This document shows positions 32,698-45,139 of a stretch of 64,000 nucleotides of DNA, piece after piece. The notes under the pieces are model-generated. The model was given only the letters and a program-made list of their open reading frames with translations. It was not told the origin of the DNA and ran no database searches. Made by a program: the position numbers and the translations under genes. The stretch covers positions 175,185-239,184 of the forward strand of contig JAHCAZ010000002.1 of NCBI GenBank assembly GCA_019634615.1. Reading direction: 5' to 3'. The stretch's first letter is position 1, and the number at the start of each line of letters is the position of its first letter. The DNA comes from Opitutaceae bacterium. Its GTDB lineage: Bacteria > Verrucomicrobiota > Verrucomicrobiia > Opitutales > Opitutaceae.

Positions 32698-32955
32698 GAA
32701 CCACGGATTACCCTCCTTTGCCAAGGCTACGGAGGGCAGGCACGGATTGCACGGATGGAAACCAAGGCAATGGCCACAAAAGGCACAAGAAGCACAGAAA
32801 GGCTCCGGAAATTTTACAGGAGGCAACGGAGGAAACGGAGAGACAGATTCATGACCTCTGTTCTCTCTGTTTTCTCCTGTGGAATGGATCGGAACCTTAT
32901 GTGCCTTTTGTGCCTTCTGTGCCTGCCCTTCGTAGGCTCGGCGAAGGCGGGGTTA
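32698..32955. repeat. Repeat family B, copy 5 (rearranged)
   Basis: It starts gaaccacggatta and is then broken by cctttgccaaggctacggag, another intergenic repeat. Family B arms resume with cacggattgcacggatgg. The inner arms are tggccacaaaaggcacaaga and tgtgccttttgtgccttctg. The right end is replaced by cctgcccttcgtaggctcgg. It appears to be a B element mosaic with two other repeats. A central aggcaacggaggaaacggag tract is also repeat-like. No gene is visible. Confidence 0.78.
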
Positions 32956-33642
32956 AAAGGTATTCAGTTCGAGCTCACGCCACTGCCCCGGAGCCAGTTC
33001 ACCCAATGTCAAATGCCCGAATTGCGTGCGGTGCAGCGCGAGCACCGTACGGCCCGTCGCGGCGAACATGCGGCGGACCTGGTGGTACTTGCCCTCCACG
33101 AGGACCAACTCGGCCTCGCACGGGGCCACGATCCGCAATTCGGCGGGGCGGCAGGGTTCCTTCTCGTCGTCGAGCTGCAGCGTGCCCGCGGCAAAGAGCG
33201 GAACGAGGTCGGGCGTGAGGTCGCGGTCCACAGTGGCGCGGTAGATCTTCGCGACCTTGTGCTTGGGCGACGTGAGGCGATGCACGAGGTCCGACTGGTC
33301 GGTGAGCAGCAGCAACCCCGTCGTTTCCTTGTCGAGCCGGCCGATGCTCGTGACCTGCGGGTTACGCTGGCGCCAGCGCAGGGGCAGGAGCGAATAGACG
33401 TTGGGGCCCTCGCGCTCGTCGTGCGAGCACACGAGCCCCGCCGGCTTGTGCACGAGGAGCAACAGGCCCTCGGGGTGATCGAGCGGTTCGCCGTCGACGC
33501 GCACGGCGGCGGGCTCGGCCTTTTGCCCGGGATCGTCCGCCACCCGGCCGGCGACGGTCACGCGGCCGCCCTCGACCCAGGCGCGCGCCTCCCTTCGGCT
33601 GCAATAGCCGAGGTTGGCGAGGAGCTGGTCGAGCCGGCGCAT
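32953..33642 (-). CDS. RsuA/RluB-family pseudouridine synthase
   Basis: A 229-residue RNA pseudouridine synthase. Residues 1-45 form an S4 RNA-binding domain (RLDQLLANLGYCSRREARAW). The catalytic motif IGRLDKETTGLLLLTD (Asp ~104) and the C-terminal EGKYHQVRRMFAATG are as in RsuA, which modifies 16S rRNA U516. RluB/RluE-type 23S targets remain possible. A full-length gene; divergent from the hydrolase gene at 33684. Confidence 0.92.
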   Translation of the reverse strand: MRRLDQLLANLGYCSRREARAWVEGGRVTVAGRVADDPGQKAEPAAVRVDGEPLDHPEGLLLLVHKPAGLVCSHDEREGPNVYSLLPLRWRQRNPQVTSIGRLDKETTGLLLLTDQSDLVHRLTSPKHKVAKIYRATVDRDLTPDLVPLFAAGTLQLDDEKEPCRPAELRIVAPCEAELVLVEGKYHQVRRMFAATGRTVLALHRTQFGHLTLGELAPGQWRELELNTF

Positions 33643-33683
33643 GGCCGCACTGAAGCAGGCCCGCCCGGAAGCACACGCAGAAA

Positions 33684-34868
33684 ATGGTTCAGCTCGCCGG
33701 CAAAATCCGCCGTATTGGCCGGATGCTTTTTCAAACGATCCTGCCGGGCGGTGCGCTGCTGGTCCTGGCGGCTTCCCTGCTCACGGCGGTCCGGGTGCCG
33801 ACGGCGGTGAATTGGCGCGTGGCGGTGGTCGTCAGCGAACTGGGCTACGCGCTCACCCTTGTGCCCCTGACGGTCGGCTGCGTGGCCTGGACCGGCTATG
33901 CGCAGGCGCCCAACCTGACGTGGGTCACGCTCGCGGCGAGCAGCGGCGCGCTCGTGCTGCTCCTCAAGCCGGCGGCGCAGGCCTGGCGGATCGGGCGCGA
34001 ATTGCCGGGCCGGCTCACCGCCGCCTTTGGCCCGGCCCCGGTGCCAGCGCCCGCGTTTGCGCTGCGACGACTGACCTTCCGTCCGCAGCCGGCGGGCCCG
34101 GTCACCACGCATGAGTTTGCGCCCGGCCTCTCCCTCGACCTTTACCCGGCCGTCGACGCGAGGGGCCCGGTGCCCTGCGTCGTGGTCATCCACGGGGGCG
34201 GTTGGGACAGCGGCGACCGCCGCCAGCTCCCCAGCCTCAACCATTGGCTGGCGCGGCAGGGGTGCGCGGTCGCGGCCATCTCGTATCGGCTTGCGCCCAC
34301 CCATCCCTGGCCGGCCCAGCGCGAGGACCTGTTGGCGGCGCTCGCTTGGCTGAAACGACAAGGGCCGGGGCACGGTATCGACGCGACCCGCCTGGTGCTG
34401 CTCGGACGCTCCGCCGGGGGCCAGATCGCGACCGCCGTGGGCTACCTGGGCGACCCGGCGGTGCGGGGCGTGATCGCGCTGTATGCACCGCATGACATGC
34501 GATTTGCCTGGTCGGTCTCGCGTCCGGATGACGCCCTGAACTCCCTGCAACTGATGCGACAATACCTGGGTGGCCCGCCTGAGGCGCGCGAGGAGGTGTA
34601 CGATTCGGCCAGCGGCCAGTTGCTCGTCCAGCGCGGGCGCACGCCGCCGACGCTGCTCGTGCACGGCACCATCGACACACTGGTCTGGGTGCGCCACAGC
34701 CGGCGGCTGGCGGCCCGCCTGACCGAGGCCGGGGTGCCCAACCTGCTGCTGGAACTCCCCTGGGCCACCCACGCGCTCGAGGCCCACGCCGGCGGCCCCG
34801 GCGGCCAGCTCACCACCCACGCCCTGGCCCACTTCCTGGCGGCGGTGACGCGGGAGCGCGGGGCGTAG
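33684..34868 (+). CDS. Alpha/beta hydrolase with N-terminal membrane segments
   Basis: A 394-residue protein. Residues ~14-110 hold about three hydrophobic segments (TILPGGALLVLAASLLTAV; GYALTLVPLTVGCVAW; LTWVTLAASSGALVLLL). An alpha/beta-hydrolase domain of the esterase/lipase HSL type follows: VIHGGGWDSGD, AISYRLAP, nucleophile LLGRSAGGQ, GTIDTLVW acid and WATHALE His. Likely a membrane-anchored esterase; the substrate is unknown. The start could be 33684 or 33723. It lies divergent from the rsuA-like gene, with a 41-bp gap. Confidence 0.8.
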   Translation: MVQLAGKIRRIGRMLFQTILPGGALLVLAASLLTAVRVPTAVNWRVAVVVSELGYALTLVPLTVGCVAWTGYAQAPNLTWVTLAASSGALVLLLKPAAQAWRIGRELPGRLTAAFGPAPVPAPAFALRRLTFRPQPAGPVTTHEFAPGLSLDLYPAVDARGPVPCVVVIHGGGWDSGDRRQLPSLNHWLARQGCAVAAISYRLAPTHPWPAQREDLLAALAWLKRQGPGHGIDATRLVLLGRSAGGQIATAVGYLGDPAVRGVIALYAPHDMRFAWSVSRPDDALNSLQLMRQYLGGPPEAREEVYDSASGQLLVQRGRTPPTLLVHGTIDTLVWVRHSRRLAARLTEAGVPNLLLELPWATHALEAHAGGPGGQLTTHALAHFLAAVTRERGA

Positions 34869-34944
34869 ACCAGAGAAAAGGCTCGGCAGACGCCGGGCGT
34901 TCTGGGATGCGTTGGGTTCGGGTCTCTCTACGCACCACTTTCTT

Positions 34945-36555
34945 ATGCCTCTTTGGGAATACAAAGTCATCACCAGCGGCAAGGGCGGTTTCGCCACGCC
35001 GGCCCTGCTGGAAAAGTTTCTGAACGATCTCGGCCGCGACGAGTGGGAGATCATCCATTACACGCCGCAGCCGGATAATCCGCTCTCCTTCACCGGCCTC
35101 GCCCGGCGCTCGACGCAGCGCGATTGGACGCTGCAGGACGCCGCCGCCGCGGCGGCCAAGGCGGAGGCCGAGAAGCTCCGCGCCGAGTTCGAGGCCAAGT
35201 TCAAGGCCGCGACCGGCAACGGGCCGGCGGCGACGGAAGAGAAGGCGCCGAGCTTCCTCGAGGAGCAGCTGGCGCCGGACGACGGCTTCCGCAAGCCGGT
35301 CGACACCTCGCGCGACAGCGAGCCGGACGCGCCTGAGGAGGAGGAGGACGACTGGGACAAGCTCGCCGAGGAGGATGAGCTGCCGACGTTCTTCGACGCC
35401 CTCAAGCCGCACATGCGCCGCAACCAGCGCGGCCCGGGCATGTCGGTCGGCACCGACTACCTCGCGAAGAAATGGGGCCTGGCCGAGGAGGACATCAAGG
35501 GCGCGCTCGTCGAGTGCGGCCTGCAGATCCCGGCCGACGAGAACGCGAAGCCCGTGTACGTCGAATACGACGGCGATCTTTTCTGGGTTAACATCAACCG
35601 CCGCGGCGAGCTGTGGATCAACACGCGCGAGAAGCCGCGCCCGGTGTTCCGCGTCGTGCAGGGCACCAAGGTGGCCGCCGAGGAGGAGACGAAGCCGGAA
35701 AACGGAAACCGGAATGCGGAGACCGGAGACCGGAAAGCTGAGGGCGGTGAGCGGAAGGAAGGCGGCGAGGGCGGCGCGCAGAAGCGCGAGGCCCAGCCGG
35801 TCGAGAAGGCGCCGCTGCCGGCCGGTCCCGAATTGCTGGAGAAGATCCGGCCGCACATGCGGCGCAACCGGCGCGGGCCGGGCGGGTCCGGCAGCACGAG
35901 TTTCCTGGCGCGCGCCCTGCGCACGACTGAGGCGGAGCTGATGACGGCGTTCGCCGCCCTGGGCCTGAACCTGCCGGAAAAGTCCGGCGACAAGCCGCAG
36001 TTCGCGGAGTTCGGCGCCGAGCTCTGGTGGCTCAACCGCGACCAGCGCGGCGGCGTGTGGATCAACGGCCGCGACAAGAAGGACGGCGAAGCGATGGCGG
36101 ATACCGGAGAGCGGAAAGCGGAAAGTGAAGCCGCCAAGGATGCTCCTGTCGAAGCTGCGGCGCCCACCACCGAGCCTGCGGTCGCGACCGAGCCCGCGAC
36201 GCCGGCGGCAGTACCGCCCAAGGCCGATCATGTGCTGCCGGGCGTGCGCCTCCTGTTGAAGGAAGGCAAGACCGGCGCGTTTGCGGGTGAAACCGGCAAG
36301 CTGGCGGCTGAGCTCGGCAAGTCCGTGGACGATTTCATCGCGACGCTCGTGGCCGTCGGCCTCAGCGTGCCCGAAAAGGCCCGCGAGAAACCCGTCTTCG
36401 TCGAGCACGCCGGGGAGATCTTCTGGTTCAACCGCAACGCCAAGGGCCAGCTCTGGCTCAACGCCAAGGCCTCGAAGTTCGCCAGCAAGGATGGCGAGGC
36501 CGCGGTGGAAGGCGGCGAGAAACCGAAGCGCGGCCGCGCGCGGAAGAAGGACTAG
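34945..36555 (+). CDS. Three-repeat protein with DUF4177-like N-terminus
   Basis: A 536-residue acidic/basic protein. The N-terminus is DUF4177-like (MPLWEYKVITSGKGGF, then LNDLGRDEWEIIHYTP). Next are a coiled-coil Ala/Glu stretch (~70-100) and an acidic tract (EEEEDDWDKLAEEDELPTF). Three diverged copies of a ~75-residue domain follow. Two start PHMRRNQRGPG or PHMRRNRRGPG; the third near 430 has only the later FVEHAGEIFWFNRNAKGQLW part. A basic tail (GRARKKD) ends it. I do not recognise the repeat domain; it looks like a winged-helix nucleic-acid binder. Linkers at 35698-35760 and 36094-36130 are built from repetitive DNA. Confidence 0.7.
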   Translation: MPLWEYKVITSGKGGFATPALLEKFLNDLGRDEWEIIHYTPQPDNPLSFTGLARRSTQRDWTLQDAAAAAAKAEAEKLRAEFEAKFKAATGNGPAATEEKAPSFLEEQLAPDDGFRKPVDTSRDSEPDAPEEEEDDWDKLAEEDELPTFFDALKPHMRRNQRGPGMSVGTDYLAKKWGLAEEDIKGALVECGLQIPADENAKPVYVEYDGDLFWVNINRRGELWINTREKPRPVFRVVQGTKVAAEEETKPENGNRNAETGDRKAEGGERKEGGEGGAQKREAQPVEKAPLPAGPELLEKIRPHMRRNRRGPGGSGSTSFLARALRTTEAELMTAFAALGLNLPEKSGDKPQFAEFGAELWWLNRDQRGGVWINGRDKKDGEAMADTGERKAESEAAKDAPVEAAAPTTEPAVATEPATPAAVPPKADHVLPGVRLLLKEGKTGAFAGETGKLAAELGKSVDDFIATLVAVGLSVPEKAREKPVFVEHAGEIFWFNRNAKGQLWLNAKASKFASKDGEAAVEGGEKPKRGRARKKD

Positions 36556-36567
36556 TCGCCGCCGGCC

Positions 36568-37965
<1,398 letters not shown>

Positions 37966-38000
37966 GGTTTTTGCCGCCTGAAGCTACAGGCGGAGGGAAA

Positions 38001-38157
38001 ACGCTCAACGCTTAACGTCTAACGCTTAGCGCTCAAGTGACGGACGGTCCGGAGACGTGGCTACGAGCGTGAGCGAGTGGTCATCATGCCGCGAAGCCGA
38101 ATCGCCACTCGCCCACGCTCGTAGCGGCTCTGTCCATTCCTTGAGCGTTCAGCGTTC
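38001..38157. repeat. Composite repeat: family C palindrome inside family D arms, left of VOC gene
   Basis: Left D tract 38001-38037 (acgctcaacgcttaacgtct and onward), family C palindrome 38057-38125 (loop tcatcatgccgcgaagccga), then right D tract 38141-38157 (ttgagcgttcagcgttc). The D tracts are partial inverted copies around C. A second composite with almost the same C loop lies on the other side of the VOC gene in the same orientation. Confidence 0.82.
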
Positions 38158-38165
38158 CGCCGGCG

Positions 38166-38606
38166 TCAGCCGGCGGTCCCGTCTTTCCGCGAATGCAGGC
38201 AGATGCGGTTGCCGGCCGGATCCGCGATCCAGGCCATCCAGCAGACGCGGGTCTCGACGGGCTCGATGAGGATCTTCACGCCGCGCTTGCGGCACTTGGC
38301 GATGGCGGCCGGCACGTCGTCGACGGCGAGCGCCACGCAGGCGGCGCCGCCCCAGTCCCACTCGGGGTGGCGCTCGTGCTCGGTGCCGTTGAGGCAGAAG
38401 GTCAGCGGGGCGGTGTCGAACTCCGACCACCAGTCGTTCCACTCATGGCCGCGCTTGAAGCCGAAAAGCTTCTGGTAAAAGGCGCGGGTCTTCCGGATCT
38501 CCTTCGTGTTGTACATCACGAAGTCGAGCGCGCGCACCGGGATGAGCGCGCGCTTCGTGGAAATCGTGGCGGACCGGCGGGCGGAGGTGCGGCGGGGCTT
38601 GGGCAT
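38166..38606 (-). CDS. VOC (glyoxalase/bleomycin-resistance-like) family protein
   Basis: A 146-residue vicinal-oxygen-chelate protein. Residues ~25-140 carry the paired beta-alpha-beta-beta-beta units: LDFVMYNTKEIRKTRAFYQKLFGF, then VALAVDDVPAAIAKCRKRGVKIL and WMAWIADPAGNRICLHSRK. Metal-ligand assignment is not certain. The N-terminus is basic (MPKPRRTSARRS). The ATG at 38606 is chosen because the longer frame translates repeat D. The gene sits between two composite repeats. The function is unknown. Confidence 0.78.
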   Translation of the reverse strand: MPKPRRTSARRSATISTKRALIPVRALDFVMYNTKEIRKTRAFYQKLFGFKRGHEWNDWWSEFDTAPLTFCLNGTEHERHPEWDWGGAACVALAVDDVPAAIAKCRKRGVKILIEPVETRVCWMAWIADPAGNRICLHSRKDGTAG

Positions 38607-38620
38607 GGGAAGGCGATGGA

Positions 38621-38772
38621 ACGCCCAACGCTTAACGTTCAACTTTTAACGTTCAAGTTTTGGCTGTGTAGCTACGAGCGTGAGCGAGTGGTCATTGTGC
38701 CGCGAAGCCCAATCGCCACTCGCTCACGCTCGTAGCTACCCGACCGGCATGGTCCCGCCATTGAGCGTTACG
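38621..38772. repeat. Composite repeat: family C palindrome inside family D arms, right of VOC gene
   Basis: Left D tract 38621-38657 (acgcccaacgcttaacgttc and onward), family C palindrome 38668-38739 (loop tcattgtgccgcgaagccca), then right D tract 38761-38772. The loop matches the copy at 38057-38125 except for a few bases, far closer than other C copies. The pair may therefore be a recent duplication. Confidence 0.84.
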
Positions 38773-38798
38773 CCGGCCCCCGGCCGGCGCCACCCGCA

Positions 38799-40589
38799 TC
38801 AGAATACCGTCTGCAGCAGCCCGTAGACGCCGACGCTCAGCGCGGCGAGCGAGTCGCCGGCGATGAGGCCGCCGCCGGAGAGCGACATGGTGCTCATGTC
38901 GGCGGGCAGGGCCTCCTTGCCGTCGGCGGGCTGGCGCTTGGCCGCCCAGACGTTGAAGAGCGAGCCGCCGATGCCGCCGGCCGTCCACCAGAGGACGGTG
39001 ACGATCTCGACGAAGCCGCCGAAGCTCGACGCATAGGGGCTGGGCATGACGACGGCGTCGAAGACGAAGTCGGTGGTCTTGCCCGTGGCGCTGGCCTGGC
39101 TGAAGGCCTTGTAGCGGGCGTTGCGCTTCACGAGCTTGCGGATGATCTCGGTCGCAAGGCCGATCGCGAGGCCGAGCCAGAGGGCCTTCATCACGTGGGG
39201 CTGGGACTCGGTGATGCCGCGCAGGGCGCCGACGAACTTGTAGGTCATCGCGCTCTGCCACTGCTGGGCCCCGGCGACCTCGCCGCCGAACTGGTCGAGC
39301 TTGAGGACCGGGTAGGCGCGGAGGAACACCTGGGCGAGGCCGACCGCGAAGATGGCGCCGAAGATGATGCCGATCATCTGGTAGCGGAACTGGATCACAC
39401 GGTTCGTGCCCAGGCGCCAGCCGGTGGAGCGGTCCTGCTGCATGTCGCCGCCGACGCTGCAGGCGATGAGGAGGATGGAGGCGCACATCAGGCCGGTGCC
39501 GGGACTCGTCAGGCCCGCGGCGGCGAGAATGAAGACCGTCAGCACGAAGGCGCTCGAGATCGGGTTCCAGTCGGAGATACCGAGCGAGATGCCGTTCACC
39601 AGCACGAAGAGGAAGCACAGCCCGATCGCGATCAGCAGGTAGCGCAGCGGCTCGCCCATGATGAAGTGACCGGCGAGCACGACCGCCGCACCCCAGAAGG
39701 CGACCCAGAGCACGAGGCGCCAGAAATTCACGCGCTTCCAGTCCTCCTTCGGCTCGGGGTTCACCGATTCCTTGGCGCGGAAGCGCTGCCAGGCCTCCCA
39801 GAGGATGAGCGTGATGTCGATCAGCGCGGCCCCGAGGATCGTGCCCAGCGCGATGATGAAGCCGATTTTGCGGAAGGGTTCACCCTCGGCGAGCCAGCCG
39901 ATCTCGACCAGGTACGGCGTGGTGAAGATGCCGATCAGGGCGACGACGAGCGCCGGGATTGCGATGCGGGCGCCGACGATCATGCCGGCGCCGACGGTCG
40001 AGGCCGAGAGGCCGGTGGCGCTGAGGGCGGCGACCTTGAAGGTGGAGAGGCCCACCGCGTAGCCGATCGCCATGCCGCCGCCGAGCTTGGCGATGGACTG
40101 GCGGAGGAGCTTCGGGTCGGTCAGCGCGCGCAGGATGTTCGCGACCGCATAGCCCGAGGGGAAGTTGAGGTGCATGCGGTCGACCAGCACCGGCGTGTAG
40201 AGCATGCCGATGCCGCCGCCGAACATGCCGATGCAGCCGTAGAAGATCGCGAGCTGCCAGGCCGGCAACTCGGGCAGGCCGAGCCAGTGGCGCGCCTGGA
40301 TGAGCACCGCCATGCCGCACATGCCGGCGACCGACGCGGCCATGGTCTGCATGTAGTTCGCGCCGTGCTTGCCCTCGGGCCCGTACGGCAGCGTCACCGC
40401 GCTGCCGAGGATGCCCGCGAGCACCTGGCCGCCGACGAAGAAGCCGATCGAGAAGTTCATGAACGCGGCCGAGATGCCGCCGAGCGGCCCGAGGATGCAG
40501 ATGGCCACCACGGCCAGCATCAGGTGGTAGGCAGGGGTGCCGATTTCGGGGAGGTAGCGCCGCAAACCGGTCGAAGGGGATGATTGCAT
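38799..40589 (-). CDS. OPT family oligopeptide transporter, paralogue 1
   Basis: A 596-residue OPT-family transporter with about 14-16 hydrophobic segments. Family-type stretches include GPEGKHGANYMQTMAASVAG, LNFPSGYAVANILRALTD and CSVGGDMQQDRSTGWRLGTN, with GGGLIAGDSLAALSVGVY near the C-terminus. OPT proteins import oligopeptides, some also metal chelates. The ATG at 40589 is preferred to 40631 because the latter adds non-conserved residues. A second OPT gene lies at 46219. Confidence 0.9.
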   Translation of the reverse strand: MQSSPSTGLRRYLPEIGTPAYHLMLAVVAICILGPLGGISAAFMNFSIGFFVGGQVLAGILGSAVTLPYGPEGKHGANYMQTMAASVAGMCGMAVLIQARHWLGLPELPAWQLAIFYGCIGMFGGGIGMLYTPVLVDRMHLNFPSGYAVANILRALTDPKLLRQSIAKLGGGMAIGYAVGLSTFKVAALSATGLSASTVGAGMIVGARIAIPALVVALIGIFTTPYLVEIGWLAEGEPFRKIGFIIALGTILGAALIDITLILWEAWQRFRAKESVNPEPKEDWKRVNFWRLVLWVAFWGAAVVLAGHFIMGEPLRYLLIAIGLCFLFVLVNGISLGISDWNPISSAFVLTVFILAAAGLTSPGTGLMCASILLIACSVGGDMQQDRSTGWRLGTNRVIQFRYQMIGIIFGAIFAVGLAQVFLRAYPVLKLDQFGGEVAGAQQWQSAMTYKFVGALRGITESQPHVMKALWLGLAIGLATEIIRKLVKRNARYKAFSQASATGKTTDFVFDAVVMPSPYASSFGGFVEIVTVLWWTAGGIGGSLFNVWAAKRQPADGKEALPADMSTMSLSGGGLIAGDSLAALSVGVYGLLQTVF

Positions 40590-40769
40590 GGCGCTCCATG
40601 AACCACGGAAGCCGGGTCGCGTCACGAGCAAAGATGGCCGCCCCGTCCCGGCCGGATCGGACGCTCCGCCTGGCGGGCGGCCCGGGTGACAACTTTAGGC
40701 GTTGAGACCCGCGCGGCTGCTGCCCAGCGTCTGGCCCGGCCGTTATCCCGGCCGCAACCAGCCCCCCTT

Positions 40770-41903
<1,134 letters not shown>

Positions 41904-41916
41904 TCCTCCCCCTGTC

Positions 41917-42221
41917 ATGGAACTCATTCTCCTCTTTTTCATCTTCACGCTCGCCGGGTTCCTCGGCTTCGAGCTCATCGCCAAGGTGCCTTCGCAGCTG
42001 CACACGCCGCTGATGTCGGGCTCCAACGCCATCTCCGGCATCACCATCGTCGGCGCCATCATCGCGGCCGGCGCGGACGACGGCTCCTGGATCACCACCG
42101 TGCTCGGCACCGCGGCCGTGACCCTCGCCATGATCAACGTCATCGGCGGCTACTTCGTCACCGACCGCATGCTCGGCATGTTCAAGAAGAAGGACGCGCC
42201 GGCGAAGAAGGAGGGTTCGTC

Positions 42222-42225
<4 letters not shown>
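41917..42225 (+). CDS. pntAB: NAD(P) transhydrogenase, alpha-2 (membrane) subunit
   Basis: A 102-residue membrane subunit with three hydrophobic helices (LILLFFIFTLAGFLGFELI; SGSNAISGITIVGAIIAAG; TAAVTLAMINVIGGYFVTDR) and a Lys-rich tail. It forms part of the proton channel with PntB. The stop overlaps the pntB start (ATGA). Confidence 0.95.
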
Positions 42226-43640
<1,415 letters not shown>

Positions 43641-43642
43641 AA

Positions 43643-43702
43643 TCTTTCTCGTTCTCGCGTCCATCGCTTCGAGAACGAGAACGATTACGAGAACGAGTAC
43701 GA
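43643..43702. repeat. Palindromic repeat family J between convergent genes
   Basis: The left part tttctcgttctcgcg and the right tract cgagaacgagaacgattacg form an inverted, internally repetitive hairpin. It lies in the 71-bp gap between the stops of pntB (+) and the nfnB-like gene (-). It may act as a bidirectional transcription end. Confidence 0.68.
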
Positions 43703-43711
43703 TGCGGACCC

Positions 43712-45127
43712 CTACGCTTTCGTCTCCAGCAGATACCGCTCGATCGCGATGGCGGCACGCTTGCCGTCGCCCATCGCGAGGATGACCGTCGCGGCGCCGC
43801 GTACGATGTCGCCGCCGGCGAAGACGCCCGGCATGCTGGTCAGGCCGTTCTCGTCGACCTCGATGTTGCCGCGCTCGTTGAGCTTGAGATCGCGACACGT
43901 GGCCGTGAGGAGCGGGTTCGCGCGGGTGCCGAGGGCGCTGACCACCATGTCGCACTCGATCACGAACTCCGAGTCCGGGATGGGCACCGGCCGGCGGCGG
44001 CCGGAGGCGTCGGGCTCACCGAGCTGCATGCGCACGCAGCGCAGGCCGCGGACCCACTTGCGGTCGGTGCCGAGGATCTCCAGCGGCGCGCACAACAGCT
44101 CGAAATCGATGCCCTCCTCCTCGGCGTGGTGCACCTCCTCCACGCGGGCCGGCATCTCCGCCTTGGTGCGCCGGTAGGCGATCACGACGCGCTCGGCGCC
44201 GAGGCGGCGCGCGGTGCGGGCGGCGTCCATCGCGACGTTGCCGCCGCCGACGATCACCGCGCAGCGTGGACGCAGCACCGGCGTGTCGGCGTCGGGCGCG
44301 AAGGCCGCCATCAGGTTGACGCGGGTGAGGTACTCGTTGGCCGTGTACACGCCCTTCAGGTTCTCGCCCGGGATGTTCATGAACGCCGGCAGCCCGGCGC
44401 CGTTGGCGATGAACACCGCGTCGAATCGCGCCCGCAGCTCGGGCACCGTGTAGGTGCGGCCGATCACCACGTTGCACTCGATCTTCACCCCGGCTTGCCG
44501 GAGGCGGTCGATCTCTTGGTCCACGATCTGCTTCGGCAGGCGGAACTCCGGGATGCCGTACACCAGCACGCCACCGGGACGATGGAGCGCCTCGTACACC
44601 GTCACGTCATGGCCGTTGCGCGCCAATTCACCGGCGGCGGTCAACCCTGCGGGACCGGACCCGACGATCGCCACGCGCCGGCCCGAGGGCGGCGCCGTCA
44701 GCACCGGCACGGCCTCGGGATGCGCCCGGGCCCAGTCGGCCACGAAGCGCTCGAGATGCCCGACGGCGACGGACTCGCCTTTCTTGGCGCGGATGCACTC
44801 GCACTCGCACTGGATCTCCTGCGGGCAAACCCGGCCGGTGATGGCGGGCAGGGCGTTGTCGTGGAGCAGGGAGCGCGCCGCCTCGGGCAGGCGGCCTTGG
44901 GAAAGCAGCTCGAGGAAGCGCGGGATGTTGACGTTGACCGGGCACCCGAGCATGCAGCGCGGGTTTTTGCACTGCAGGCAGCGGTCGGCCTCGATCAGGG
45001 CGAGGGTCTCGGGCAGGCCGAGGTTGACCTCGGCGAAATTCGCGCGGCGCTGCGCCGCGTCCTGGGCGGGCATGACCTGCCGTGAGAGCTGGAGGCGTTC
45101 CTTGGGCGTGAGGCGTTGCGGATGCAC
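43712..45127 (-). CDS. NfnB/GltA-like flavin oxidoreductase (NADPH side)
   Basis: A 471-residue flavoprotein of the glutamate-synthase-small-subunit family. The N-terminal iron-sulfur region has CLQCKNPRCMLGCPV and CPQEIQCECECI. FAD- and NADPH-binding domains follow: VAIVGSGPAGLTAAGELARNG, then CAVIVGGGNVAMDAARTARRLG and MPGVFAGGDIVRG. It is 12 bp after the NfnA-like gene on the same strand, which favours the electron-bifurcating NADH-dependent ferredoxin:NADP oxidoreductase NfnAB over a true glutamate synthase; no gltB is present. This fits the ferredoxin-producing oxidoreductase upstream. Confidence 0.85.
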   Translation of the reverse strand: MHPQRLTPKERLQLSRQVMPAQDAAQRRANFAEVNLGLPETLALIEADRCLQCKNPRCMLGCPVNVNIPRFLELLSQGRLPEAARSLLHDNALPAITGRVCPQEIQCECECIRAKKGESVAVGHLERFVADWARAHPEAVPVLTAPPSGRRVAIVGSGPAGLTAAGELARNGHDVTVYEALHRPGGVLVYGIPEFRLPKQIVDQEIDRLRQAGVKIECNVVIGRTYTVPELRARFDAVFIANGAGLPAFMNIPGENLKGVYTANEYLTRVNLMAAFAPDADTPVLRPRCAVIVGGGNVAMDAARTARRLGAERVVIAYRRTKAEMPARVEEVHHAEEEGIDFELLCAPLEILGTDRKWVRGLRCVRMQLGEPDASGRRRPVPIPDSEFVIECDMVVSALGTRANPLLTATCRDLKLNERGNIEVDENGLTSMPGVFAGGDIVRGAATVILAMGDGKRAAIAIERYLLETKA

Positions 45128-45139
45128 GGGCGGAAGGGG

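Noticed and set aside
43712..45127. True glutamate synthase small subunit (GltD)
   Set aside because: No large-subunit gene is adjacent, and the immediate partner is an NfnA-like gene; annotated as NfnB-like instead, with GltA/GltD kept as an alternative.
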